DNA from: Hydractinia symbiolongicarpus
Lineage: Eukaryota; Cnidaria; Hydrozoa; Anthoathecata; Hydractiniidae
Reading direction: 5' to 3'
DNA: 64,000 nucleotides
Assembly (NCBI RefSeq): GCF_029227915.1
Contig: NC_079877.1
Span: 36,607,851 to 36,671,850, forward strand
In this document: positions 10,955 through 22,315 of the stretch, one piece after another
Position numbering within the stretch: the first letter of the stretch is position 1
Layout: each line of letters begins with the position of its first letter
Position numbers and translations under genes: made by a program
The notes under the pieces: model-generated
What the model saw: the letters and a program-made list of their open reading frames with translations, nothing else
The model's database searches: none
Told to the model about the DNA's origin: nothing

Positions 10955-13185
10955 TTAAAAAATCGTTCGGGAAATGAGTTTCCTCACAGGTTACTTTCTT
11001 TGTATACATTCGACTATACGGGCCAAGCCCGGGATTTACGGGAAATCGCAGGTTTTCGTTTGCCGGCGATTAATTTTCTTTCATTAAGCGTCTCATCAAA
11101 AATGAAAACATTCCTGAAAACTACAAGTCTCATGCGTTTTAGTGGTGAAAAAATAATTTAAAAAATCGTTCGGAAATGAGTTTACTCCCTGGGTACTTTC
11201 TTTGTATACTTTTAACTATACGGGCCAAGCCTGGGATTTACGGGAAATCGCGGGTTTTCGTTTGCCGGCGATTCAAGCTCTTTCATTAAGCGTCTCATCA
11301 AAAATGAAAACATTTTTGAAAACTACAAGTCTCATGCGTTTTAGTGATGAAAAAATAATTTAAAAAATCGTTCGGGAAATGAGTTTACTCACAGGGTACT
11401 TTCTTTGTATACATTCGACTATACGGGCCAAGCACGGGATTTACGGGAATTCGCGGGTTTTCGTTTGCCGGCGATTAAACATCTTTTATTCAGCGTCTCA
11501 TCAAAAATGAAAACATTTTTGAAAACTACAAGTCTCATGCGTTTTAGTGGTGAAAAGATAATTTAAAAAATCGTTCTGGAAATGAGTTTACTCCCTGGGC
11601 ATTTTCTTTGTATACTTTTGACTATACGGGCCAAGCACGGGATTTACGGGAATTCGCGGGTTTTCGTTTGCCGGCGATTAAACATCTTTTATTCAGCGTC
11701 TCATCAAAAATGAAAACATTTTTGAAAACTACAAGTCTCATGCGTTTTAGTGGTGAAAAGATAATTTAAAAAATCGTTCGGGAAATGAGTTTACTCCCTG
11801 GGTACTTTCTTTGTATACTTTTGACTATACGGGCCGAGTCCGGGATTTACGAGAAATCGCGGGTTTTCGTTTGCCGGCGATTAAACATCTTTTATTCAGC
11901 GTCTCATCAAAAATGAAAACATTTTTGAAAACTACAAGTCTCATGCGTTTTAGTGGTGAAAAGATAATTTAAAAAATCGTTCTGGAAGTGAGTTTACTTC
12001 CTGCGTATTTTCTTTGTATACTTTTGACTATACGGGCCGAGTCCGGGATTTACGGGAAATCGCGGGTTTTCGTTTGCCGGCGATTAAACTTCTTTTATTC
12101 AGCGTCTCATCAAAAATGAAAACATTTTTGAAAACTACAAGTCTCATGCGTTTTAGTGGTGAAAAAAAAAAATTAAAAAATCGTTCGGGAAATGAGTTTA
12201 CTCCCTGGGCATTTTCTTTGTATACTTTTGACTATACGGGCCGAGTCCGGAATTTACGGGAATTCACGGGTTTTCGTTTGCCGGCGATTAAACTTCTTTC
12301 ATTAAGCGTCTCATCAAAAATGAAAACATTCCCGAAAACTACAAGTCTCATGTGTTTTAGGGGTGAAAAAATAATTTAAAAAATCGTTCGGGAAATGAGT
12401 TTACTCCATGGGGACTTTCTTTGTATACTTTTGACTATACGGGCCGAGTCCGGGATTTACGGGAAATCGCGGGTTTTCGTTTGTCGGCGATTAAACATCT
12501 TTTATTCAGCGTCTCATCAAAAATGAAAACATTTTTGAAATCTACAAGTCTCATGCGTTTTAGTGGTGAAAAGATAATTTAAAAAATCGTTCTGGAAGTG
12601 AGTTTACTCCCTGGGTATTTTCTTTGTATACTTTTGACTATACGGGCCGAGTCCGGGATTTACGGGAAATCGCGGGTTTTCGTTTGCCGGCGATTAAACT
12701 TCTGTTATTCAGCCTGTCATCAAAAATGAGAACATTTTTGAAAACTACAAGTCTCATGCGTTTTAGTGGTGAAAAGATAATTTAAAAAATCGTTCTGGAA
12801 ATGAGTTTACTCACAGGGTACTTTCTTTGTATACATTCGACTATACGGGCCAAGCCCGGGATTTACGGGAAATCGCGGGTTTTCGTTTGCCGGCAATTAA
12901 ACTTCTTTCATTAGGCGTCTCATCAAAAATGAAAACATTCCTGAAAACTACAAGTCTCATGCGTTTTAGTGGTGAAAAATAATTTAAAAAATCGTTCGGA
13001 AATGAGTTTACTCCCTGGGTACTTTCTTTGTATACTTTTAACTATACGGACCGAGTCCGGGATTTACGGGAAATCGCGGGTTTTCGTTTGCCGGCGATTA
13101 AACATCTTTTATTCAGCGTCTCATCAAAAATGAAAACATTTTTGAAAACTACAAGTCTCATGCGTTTTAGTGGATAAAAAATAAT
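10955..13185 (+). repeat. HOR-2 unit 5 (2231 bp, 11-mer)
   Basis: The first seven monomers (10955-12375) are a direct copy of 9534-10954. The last four (12376-13185) add a CCATGGGGAC monomer, a monomer with the local change CAGCCTGTCATC near 12712, a TACATTCGAC/CCCGGG monomer, and the CGGACCGAG monomer (13047) that usually closes a unit. The next unit start, TTTCCTCACAGG, follows at 13186. Confidence 0.9.
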
Positions 13186-13388
13186 TTAAAAAATCGTTCG
13201 GGAAATGAGTTTCCTCACAGGTTACTTTCTTTGTATACAATCGACTATACGGGCCAAGCCCGGGATTTACGGGAAATCGCGGGTTTTCGTTTGCCGGCGA
13301 TTAAACTTCTTTCATTAAGCGTCTCATCAAAAATGAAAACATTCCTGAAAACTACAAGTCTCATGCGTTTTAGTGGTGAAAAAATAAT
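13186..13388 (+). repeat. Last HOR-2 start monomer
   Basis: A single TTTCCTCACAGG monomer with the private change TACAATCGAC and the ordinary CTTCTTTCATTAAG instead of GATTAATTTTC. It leads directly into the 1013-bp duplication starting at 13389. Confidence 0.85.
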
Positions 13389-14401
13389 TTAAAAAATCGT
13401 TCGGAAATGAGTTTACTCCCTGGGTACTTTCTTTGTATACTTTTAACTATACGGGCCAAGCCCGGGATTTACGGGAAATCGCAGGTTTTCGTTTGCCGGC
13501 GATTCAAGCTCTTTCATTAAGCGTCTCATCAAAAATGAAAACATTTTTGAAAACTACAAGTCTCATGCGTTTTAGTGGTGAAAAAATAATTTAAAAAATC
13601 GTTCGGGAAATGAGTTTACTCCCTGGATACTTTCTTTGTATACTTTTGACTATACGGGCCGAGTCCGGGATTTACGGGAAATCGCGGGTTTTCGTTTGCC
13701 GGCGATTAAACATCTTTTATTCAGCGTCTCATCAAAAATGAAAACATTTTTGAAAACTACAAGTCTCATGCGTTTCAGTGGTGAAAAGATAATTTAAAAA
13801 ATCGTTTTGGAAATGAGTTTACTCACAGGGTACTTTCTTTGTATATACTCGACTATTCGGGCCAAGCACGGGATTTACGGGAAATCGCGGGTTTTCGTTT
13901 GCCGGCGAATAAACTTCTTCCATTCAGCGTCTCATCAAAAATGGAAACAATTTTAAAAACTACAAGTCTCATGCGTTTTAGTGGTGAAAAAATAATTTAA
14001 AAAATCGTTCGGGAAATGAGTTTACTCACAGGGTACTTTCTTTGTATACATTCGACTATACGGGCCGAGTCCGGGATTTACGGGAATTCGCGGGTTTTCG
14101 TTTTCCGGCGATTAAACTTCTTTTATTCAGCGTCTCATCAAAAATGAAAACATTTTTCAAAACTACAAGTCTCATGCGTTTTAGTGGTGAAAAAATAATT
14201 TAAAAAATCGTTCGGGAAATGAGTTTACTCACAGGGTACTTTCGTTGTATATACTCGACTATACGGGCCAAGCACGGGATTACGGGAAATCGCGGGTTTT
14301 CGTTTGCCGGCGATTAAACTTCTTTCATTAAGCGTCTCATCAAAAATGAAAACATTCCTGAAAACTACAAGTCTCATGCGTTTTAGTGGTGAAAAATTAA
14401 T
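13389..14401 (+). repeat. 5-mer duplication, copy 1 (1013 bp)
   Basis: Shared rare markers with copy 2: GATTCAAGCTC at 13501 and 14514, CCCTGGATAC at 13621 and 14634, the GCGAATAAACTTCTTCC monomer, and the TTTTCCGGCG monomer. The last monomer, with CGTTGTATATACTCG and a 1-bp deletion (CACGGGATTACGGG), is not repeated at the equivalent place in copy 2 but recurs near 15661. Confidence 0.9.
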
Positions 14402-15212
14402 TTAAAAAATCGTTCGGAAATGAGTTTACTCCCTGGGTACTTTCTTTGTATACTTTTAAGTATACGGGCCAAGCCCGGGATTTACGGGAAATCGCAGGTT
14501 TTCGTTTGCCGGCGATTCAAGCTCTTTCATTAAGCGTCTCATCAAAAATGAAAACATTTTTGAAAACTACAAGTCTCATGCGTTTTAGTGGTGAAAAAAT
14601 AATTTAAAAAATCGTTCGGAAAATGAGTTTACTCCCTGGATACTTTCTTTGTATACTTTTGACTATACGGGCCGAGTCCGGGATTTACGGGAAATCGCGG
14701 GTTTTCGTTTGCCGGCGATTAAACATCTTTTATTCAGCGTCTCATCAAAAATGAAAACATTTTTGAAAACTACAAGTCTCATGCGTTTTAGTGGTGAAAA
14801 GATAATTTAAAAAATCGTTTTTGAAATGAGTTTACTCACAGGGTACTTTCTTTGTATATACTCGACTATTCGGGCCAAGCACGGGATTTACGGGAAATCG
14901 CGGGTTTTCGTTTGCCGGCGAATAAACTTCTTCCATTCAGCGTCTCATTAAAAATGGAAACAATTTTAAAAACTACAAGTCTCATGCGTTTTAGTGGTGA
15001 AAAAATAATTTAAAAAATCGTTCGGGAAATGAGTTTACTCACAGGGTACTTTCTTTGTATACATTCGACTATACGGGCCGAGTCCGGGATTTACGGGAAT
15101 TCGCGGGTTTTCGTTTTCCGGCGATTAAACTTCTTTTATTCAGCGTCTCATCAAAAATGAAAACATTTTTCAAAACTACAAGTCTCATGCGTTTTAGTGG
15201 TGAAAAAATAAT
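14402..15212 (+). repeat. 5-mer duplication, copy 2 (four monomers retained)
   Basis: Matches 13389-14200 monomer by monomer at an offset of 1013-1014 bp, including AATAAACTTCTTCC and TTTTCCGGCG. Private changes include CATTAAAAATGG for CATCAAAAATGG and TTTTTGAAATGAG for TTTTGGAAATGAG. Confidence 0.88.
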
Positions 15213-18200
15213 TTAAAAAATCGTTCGGGAAATGAGTTTACTCACAGGGTACTTTCTTTGTATACATTTGACTATACGGGCCAAGCACGGGATTTACGGG
15301 AATTCGCGGGTTTTCGTTTGCCAGCGATTAAACATCTTTTATTCAGCGTCTCATCAAAAATGAAAACAATTTTGAAAACTACAAGTCTCATGCGTTTTAG
15401 TGGTGAAAAGATAATTTAAAAAATTGTTCTGGAATTGAGTTTACTCACAGGGTACTTTCTTTGTATATACTCGACTATACGGGCCAAGCACGGGATTTAC
15501 GGGAAGTCGCGGGTTTTCGTTTGCCGGTGTTAAACTTCTTTTATTCAGCGTCTCATCAAAAATGAAAACATTTTTGAAAACTACAAGTCTCATGCGTTTT
15601 AGTGGTGAAAAGATAATTTAAAAAATCGTTCGGGAAATGAGTTTACTCACAGGGTACTTTCGTTGTATATACTCGACTATACGGGCCAAGCACGGGATTA
15701 CGGGAAATCGCGGGTTTTCGTTTGCCGGCGATTAAACTTCTTTTATTCAGCGTCTCATCAAAAATGAAAACCTTTTTGAAAACTACAAGTCTCATGCGTT
15801 TTAGTGGTGAAAAGATAATTTAAAAAATCGTTCTGGAAATGAGTTTACTTCCTGGGCATTTTCTTTGTATACTTTTGACTATACGGGCCGAGTCCGGGAT
15901 TTACGGGAATTCGCGGGTTTTCGTTTGCCGGCGATTAAACTTCTTTCATTAGGCGTCTTATCAAAAATGAAAACATTCCCGAAAACTACAAGTCTCATGT
16001 GTTTTAGTGGTGAAAAAATAATTTATAAAATCGTTCGGGAAATGAATTTACTCCCTGGGTACTTTCTTTGTATACTTTTGACTATACGGGCCGAGTCCGG
16101 GATTTACGGGAAATCGCCGGTTTTCGTTTGCCGGCGATTAAACTTCTTTTATTCAGTGTCTCATCAAAAATGAAAACATTTTTGAAAACTACAAGTCTCA
16201 TGCGTTTTAGTAGTGAAAAGATAATTTAAAAAATCGTTCTGGAAATGAGTTTACTCACAGGGTACTTTCTTTGTATATACTCGACTATACGGGCCAAGCA
16301 CGGGATTTACGGGAAATCGCGGGTTTTCGTTTGCCGGCGATTAAACTTCTTCCATTCAGCGTCTCATCAAAAATGGAAACATTTTCAAAAACTACAAGTC
16401 TCATGCGTTTTAGTGGTGAAAAAATAATTTGAAAAATCGTTCGGGAAATGAGTTTACTCACAGGGTACTTTCTTTGTATACATTTGACTATACGGGCCGA
16501 GTCCGGGATTTACGGGAATTCGCGGGTTTTCGTTTGCCGGCGATTAAACTTCTTTTATTCAGCGTCTCATCAAAAATGAAAACATTTTTGAAAACTACAA
16601 GTCTCATGCGTTTTAGTAGTGAAAAGATAATTTAAAAAATTGTTTTGGAAATGAGTTTACTCACAGGGTACTTTCTTTGTATATACTCGACTATACGGGC
16701 CAAGCACGGGATTTACGGGAAATCACGGGTTTTGTTTGCCGGCGATTAAACTTCTTTTATTCAGCGTCTCATCAAAAATGAAAACATTTTTAAAAACTAC
16801 AAGTCTCATGCGTTTTAGTGGTGAAAAGATAATTTAAAAAATCGTTCTGGAAATGAGTTTACTCACAGGGTACTTTCTTTGTATATACTCGACTATACGG
16901 GCCAAGCACGGGATTTACGGGAAATCGCGGGTTTTCGTTTGCCGGCGATTAAACTTCTTCCATTCAGCGTCTCATCAAAAATGGAAACATTTTTAAAAAC
17001 TACAAGTCTCATGCGTTTTAGTGGTGAAAAAATAATTTAAAAAATCGTTCGGGAAATGAGTTTACTCACAGGGTACTTTCTTTGTATACATTCGACTATA
17101 CGGGCCGAGTCCGGGATTTACGGGAATTCGCGGGTTTTCGTTTGCCGGCGATTAAACTTCTTTTATTCAGCGTCTCATCAAAAATGAAAACATTTTTGAA
17201 AACTACAAGTCTCATGCGTTTTAGTAGTGAAAAGATAATTTAAAAAATTGTTTTGGAAATGAGTTTACTCACAGGGTACTTTCTTTGTATATACTCGACT
17301 ATACGGGCCAAGCACGGGATTTACGGGAAATCACGGGTTTCGTTTGCCGGCGATTAAACTTCTTTTATTCAGCGTCTCATCAAAAATGAAAACATTTTTG
17401 AAAACTACAAGTCTCATGCGTTTTAGTAGTGAAAAGATAATTTAAAAAATTGTTTTGGAAATGAGTTTACTCACAGGGTACTTTCTTTGTATATACTCGA
17501 CTATACGGGCCAAGCACGGGATTTACGGGAAATCACGGGTTTTGTTTGCCGGCGATTAAACTTCTTTTATTCAGCGTCTCATCAAAAATGAAAACATTTT
17601 TAAAAACTACAAGTCTCATGCGTTTTAGTGGTGAAAAGATAATTTAAAAAATCGTTCTGGAAATGAGTTTACTCACAGGGTACTTTCTTTGTATATACTC
17701 GACTATACGGGCCAAGCACGGGATTTACGGGAAATCGCGGGTTTTCGTTTGCCGGCGATTAAACTTCTTTCATTCAGCGTCTCATCAATAATGGAAACAT
17801 TTTTAAAAATTACAAGTCTCATGCGTTTTAGTGGTGAAAAAATAATTTAAAAAATCGTTCGGGAAATGAGTTTACTCACAGGGTACTTTCTTTGTATACA
17901 TTCGACTATACGGGCCGAGTCCGGGATTTACGGGAATTCGCAGGTTTTCGTTTGCCGGCGATTAAACTTCTTTTATTCAGCGTCTCATCAAAAATGAAAA
18001 CATTTTTAAAAACTACGAGTCTCATGCGTTTTAGTGGTGAAAAGATAATTTAAAAAATCGTTCTGGAAATGAGTTTACTCACAGGGTACTTTCTTTGTAT
18101 ATACTCGACTATACGGGCCAAGCACGGGATTTACGGGAAATCGCGGGTTTTCTTTGCCGGCGATTAAACTTCTTCCATTCAGCGTCTCATCAAAAATGGA

Positions 18201-19063
18201 AACATTTTTAAAAACTACAAGTCTCATGCGTTTTAGTGGTGAAAAAATAATTTAAAAAATCGTTCGGGAAATGTGTTTACTCCCTGGGTACTTTCTTTGT
18301 ATACTTTTGACTATACGGGCCGAGTCCGGGATTTACGGGAAATCGCGGGTTTTCGTTTGCCGGCGATTAAACTTCTTTCATTCAGCGTCTCATCAAAAAT
18401 GATAACATTTTTGAAAACTACAAGTCTCATGCGTTTTAGTGGTAAAAAGATAATTTAAAAAATTGTACTCGAAATGAGTTTACTCACAGGGTACTTTCTT
18501 TGTATATACTCGACTATACGGGCCAAGCACGGGATTTACGGGAAATCGCGGGTTTTCGTTTGCCGGCGATTAAACTTCTTTCATTCAGCGTCTCATCAAT
18601 AATGGAAACATTTTTAAAAACTACAAGTCTCATGCGTTTTAGTGGTGAGAAAATAATTTAAAAAATCGTTCGGGAAAGGAGTTTACTCACAGGGTACTTT
18701 CTTTGTATACATTCGACTATACGGGCCGAGTCCGGGATTTACGGGAATTCGCAGGTTTTCGTTTGCCGGCGATTAAACTTCTTTTATTCAGCGTCTCATC
18801 AAAAATGAAAACATTTTTGAAAATTACAAGTCTCATGCGTTTTAGTGGTGAAAAGATAATTTAAAAAATCGTTCTGGAAATGAGTTTACTCACAGGGTAC
18901 TTTCTTTGTATATACTCGACTATACGGGCCAAGCACGGGATTTACGGGAAATCGCGGGTTTTCGTTTGCCGGCGATTAAACTTCTTCCATTCAGCGTCTC
19001 ATCAAAAATGGAAACATTTTTAAAAACTACAAGTCTCATGCGTTTTAGTGGTGAAAAGATAAT
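15213..19063 (+). repeat. Type C-rich mosaic of about 19 monomers
   Basis: C monomers (TATACTCGAC, AAGCACGGG) alternate with EcoRI-bearing GAGTCC monomers and occasional B monomers. Local duplications are visible. The ATTGTTTTGG monomer with ATCACGGG begins at 16632, 17240 and 17442, giving offsets of 608 and then 202 bp. GTAGTGAAAAG recurs around them. A TTGTACTCGAAATGAG monomer near 18465 recurs 1219 bp on at 19684, linking this block to the next. No longer HOR period holds across the whole block. Confidence 0.85.
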
Positions 19064-20486
19064 TTAAAAAATCGTTCGGGAAATGAGTTTACTCACAGGG
19101 TACTTTCTTTGTATATACTCGACTATACGGGCCAAGCACGGGATTTACGGGAAATCGCGGGTTTTCGCTTGCCGGCGATTAAACTTATTTTATTCAGCGT
19201 CTCATCAAAGATGAAAACATTCCTGAAAACTACAAGTCTCATGCGTTTTAGTGGTGAAAAGATAATTTAAAAAATTGTTCTGGAAATGAGTTTACTCACA
19301 GGGTACTTTCTTTGTATATACTCGACTATACGGGCCAAGCACGGGATTTTGCGGGAATTCGCGGGTTTTCGTTTGCCGGCGATTAAACTTCTTTCATTAA
19401 GCGTCTTATCAAAAATGAAAACATTCCCGAAAACTACAAGTCTCATGCGTTTTAGTGGTGAAAAAATAATTTAAAAAATCGTTCGGGAAATGAGTTTACT
19501 CCCTGGGTACTTTCTTTGTATACTTTTGACTATACGGGCCGAGTCCGGGATTTACGGGAAATCGCGGGTTTTCGTTTGCCGGCGATTAAACTTCTTTCAT
19601 TCAGCGTCTCATCAAAAATGATAACATTTTTGAAAACTACAAGTCTCATGCGTTTTAGTGGTAAAAAGATAATTTAAAAAATTGTACTCGAAATGAGTTT
19701 ACTCACAGGGTACTTTCTTTGTATATACTCGACTATACGGGCCAAGCACGGGATTTACGGAAAATCGCGGGTTTTCGTTTGCCGGCGATTAAACTTCTTT
19801 CATTCAGCGTCTCATCAAAAATAGAAACATTTTTAAAAACTACAAGTCTCATGCGTTTTAGTGGTGAAAAAATAATTTAAAAAATCGTTCGGGAAATGCG
19901 TTTACTCCCTGGGTACTTTCTTTGTATACTTTTGACTAAACGGGCCGAGTCCGGGATTTACGGGAAATCGCGGGTTTTCGTTTGCCGGCGATTAAACTTC
20001 TTTCATTCAGCGTCTCATCAAAAATGGAAACAATTTTAAAAACTACAAGTCTCATGCGTTTTAGTGGTGAAAAAATAATTTAAAAAATCGTTCGGGAAAT
20101 AAGTTTACTCACAGGGTACTTTCTTTGTATATACTCGACTATACGGGCCAAGCACGGGATTTTGCGGGAATTCGCGGGTTTTCGTTTGCCGGCGATTAAA
20201 CTTCTTTCATTAAGCGTCTTATCAAAAATGAAAACATTCCCGAAAACTACAAGTCTCATGCGTTTTAGTGGTGAAAAAATAGTTTAAAAAATCGTTCGGG
20301 AAAGGAGTTTACTCACAGGGTACTTTCTTTGTATACATTCGACTATACGGGCCGAGTCCGGGATTTACGAGAATTTGCGGGTTTTCGTTTGCCGGCGATT
20401 AAACTTCTTTTATTCAGCGTCTCATCAAAAATGAAAACATTTTTGAAAACTACAAGTCTCATGCGTTTTAGTGGTGAAAAGATAAT

Positions 20487-21502
20487 TTAAAAAATTGTTC
20501 TGGAAATGAGTTTACTCACAGGGTACTTTCTTTGTAGATACTCGACTATACGGGCCAAGCACGGGATTTACGGGAAATCGCGGGTTTTCGTTTGCCGGCG
20601 ATTAAACTTCTTTTTTTCAGCGTCTCATCAAAAATGAAAACATTTTTGAGAACTACAAGTCTCATGCGTTTTATTGGTGAAAAGATAATTTAAAAAATCG
20701 TTCGGGAAATGAGTTTACTCACAGGGTACTTTCTTTGTATATACTCGAATATACGGGCCAAGCACGGGATTTACGGGAAATCGCGGGTTTTCGTTTGCCG
20801 GCGATTAAACTTCTTTTATTCAGCGTCTCATCAAAAATGAAAACATTCCTGAAAACTACAAGTCTCATGCGTTTTAGTGGTGAAAAGATAATTTAAAAAA
20901 TCGTTCTGGAAATGAGTTTACTCGCAGGGTACTTTCTTTGTATACTTTTGACTATACAGGCCGAGTCCGGGATTTACGGAAAATCGCGGGTTTTTTGTTG
21001 CCGGCGATTAAACTTCTTTTATTCAGCGTCTCATCAAAAATGAAAACATTTTTTGAAAACTACAAGTCTCATACGTTTTAGTGGTGAAAAAATAATTTAA
21101 AAAATCGTTCGGGAAATGAGTTTACTCCCTGGGTATTTTCTTTGTATACTTTTGACTATACTGGCCAAGCACGGGATTTACGGGAAATCGCGGGTTTTCG
21201 TTTGCCGGCGATTAAACTTCTTTTATTCCGCGTCTCATCAAAAATGAAAACATTTTTAAAAACTACAAGTCTCATGCGTTTTAGTGGTGAAAAGATAATT
21301 TAAAAAATCGTTCGGGAAATGAGTTTACTCACAGGGTACTTTCTTTGTATATACTCGACTATACGGGCCAAGCACGGGATTTACGGGAAATCGCGGGTTT
21401 TCGTTTGCCGGCGATTAAACTTCTTTTATTCAGCGTCTCATCAAAAATGAAAACATTTTTGAAAACTACAAGTCTCATGCGTTTTAGTGGTGAAAAGATA
21501 AT
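20487..21502 (+). repeat. Nested 5-mer inside HOR-3 copy 1, first copy (1016 bp)
   Basis: Contains TTGTAGATAC (20531), CTTTTTTTCAGCG, GAGAACTAC, TACTCGAATATACGG, an ACTCGCAGGG monomer with TTTTTTGTTGCC, and a CTATACTGGCC monomer. All recur at 21503 on. Its fourth monomer has CTGGCCAAGCACGGG where the two homologues read CTGGCCGAGTCCGGG. Confidence 0.9.
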
Positions 21503-22315
21503 TTAAAAAATTGTTCTGGAAATGAGTTTACTCACAGGGTACTTTCTTTGTAGATACTCGACTATACGGGCCAAGCACGGGATTTACGGGAAATCGCGGG
21601 TTTTCGTTTGCCGGCGATTAAACTTCTTTTTTTCAGCGTCTCATCAAAAATGAAAACATTTTTGAGAACTACAAGTCTCATGCGTTTTATTGGTGAAAAG
21701 ATAATTTAAAAAATCGTTCGGGAAATGAGTTTACTCACAGGGTACTTTCTTTGTATATACTCCAATATACGGGCCAAGCACGGGATTTACGGGAAATCGC
21801 GGGTTTTCGTTTGCCGGCGATTAAACTTCTTTTATTCAGCGTCTCATCAAAAATGAAAACATTCCTGAAAACTACAAGTCTCATGCGTTTTAGTGGTGAA
21901 AAGATAATTTAAAAAATCGTTCTGGAAATGAGTTTACTCGCAGGGTACTTTCTTTGTATACTTTTGACTATACAGGCCGAGTCCGGGATTTACGGAAAAT
22001 CGCGGGTTTTTTGTTGCCGGCGATTAAACTTCTTTTATTCAGCGTCTCATCAAAAATGAAAACATTTTTTGAAAACTACAAGTCTCATACGTTTTAGTGG
22101 TGAAAAAATAATTTAAAAAATCGTTCGGGAAATGAGTTTACTCCCTGGGTATTTTCTTTGTATACTTTTGACTATACTGGCCGAGTCCGGGATTTACGGG
22201 AAATCGCGGGTTTTCGTTTGCCGGCGATTAAACTTCTTTTATTCCGCGTCTCATCAAAAATGAAAACATTTTTAAAAACTACAAGTCTCATGCGTTTTAG
22301 TGGTGAAAAGATAAT
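21503..22315 (+). repeat. Nested 5-mer inside HOR-3 copy 1, second copy (four monomers before copy 2)
   Basis: Repeats 20487 on at an offset of 1016 bp and shares its private changes CTTTTTTTCAGCG and GAGAACTAC, which the related monomer at about 23739 lacks. The fifth monomer of the series is replaced by the start of HOR-3 copy 2 at 22316. Confidence 0.9.

Larger units (their letters stand above)
19064..22315 (+). repeat. 16-mer HOR-3, copy 1 (3252 bp)
   Basis: Begins with a monomer carrying TTTTCGCTTG, CTTATTTTATTCAG and CATCAAAGATG, all repeated exactly 3252 bp on (19159 to 22411). Other paired rare markers at the same offset are TTGTACTCG at 19684 and 22936, the GGATTTTGCGGGAATTC monomers, CGTTTACTCCC with CTAAACGGG, and TTGTAGATAC at 20531 and 23783. 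It contains an internal 1016-bp duplication that is absent from copy 2. Confidence 0.93.
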
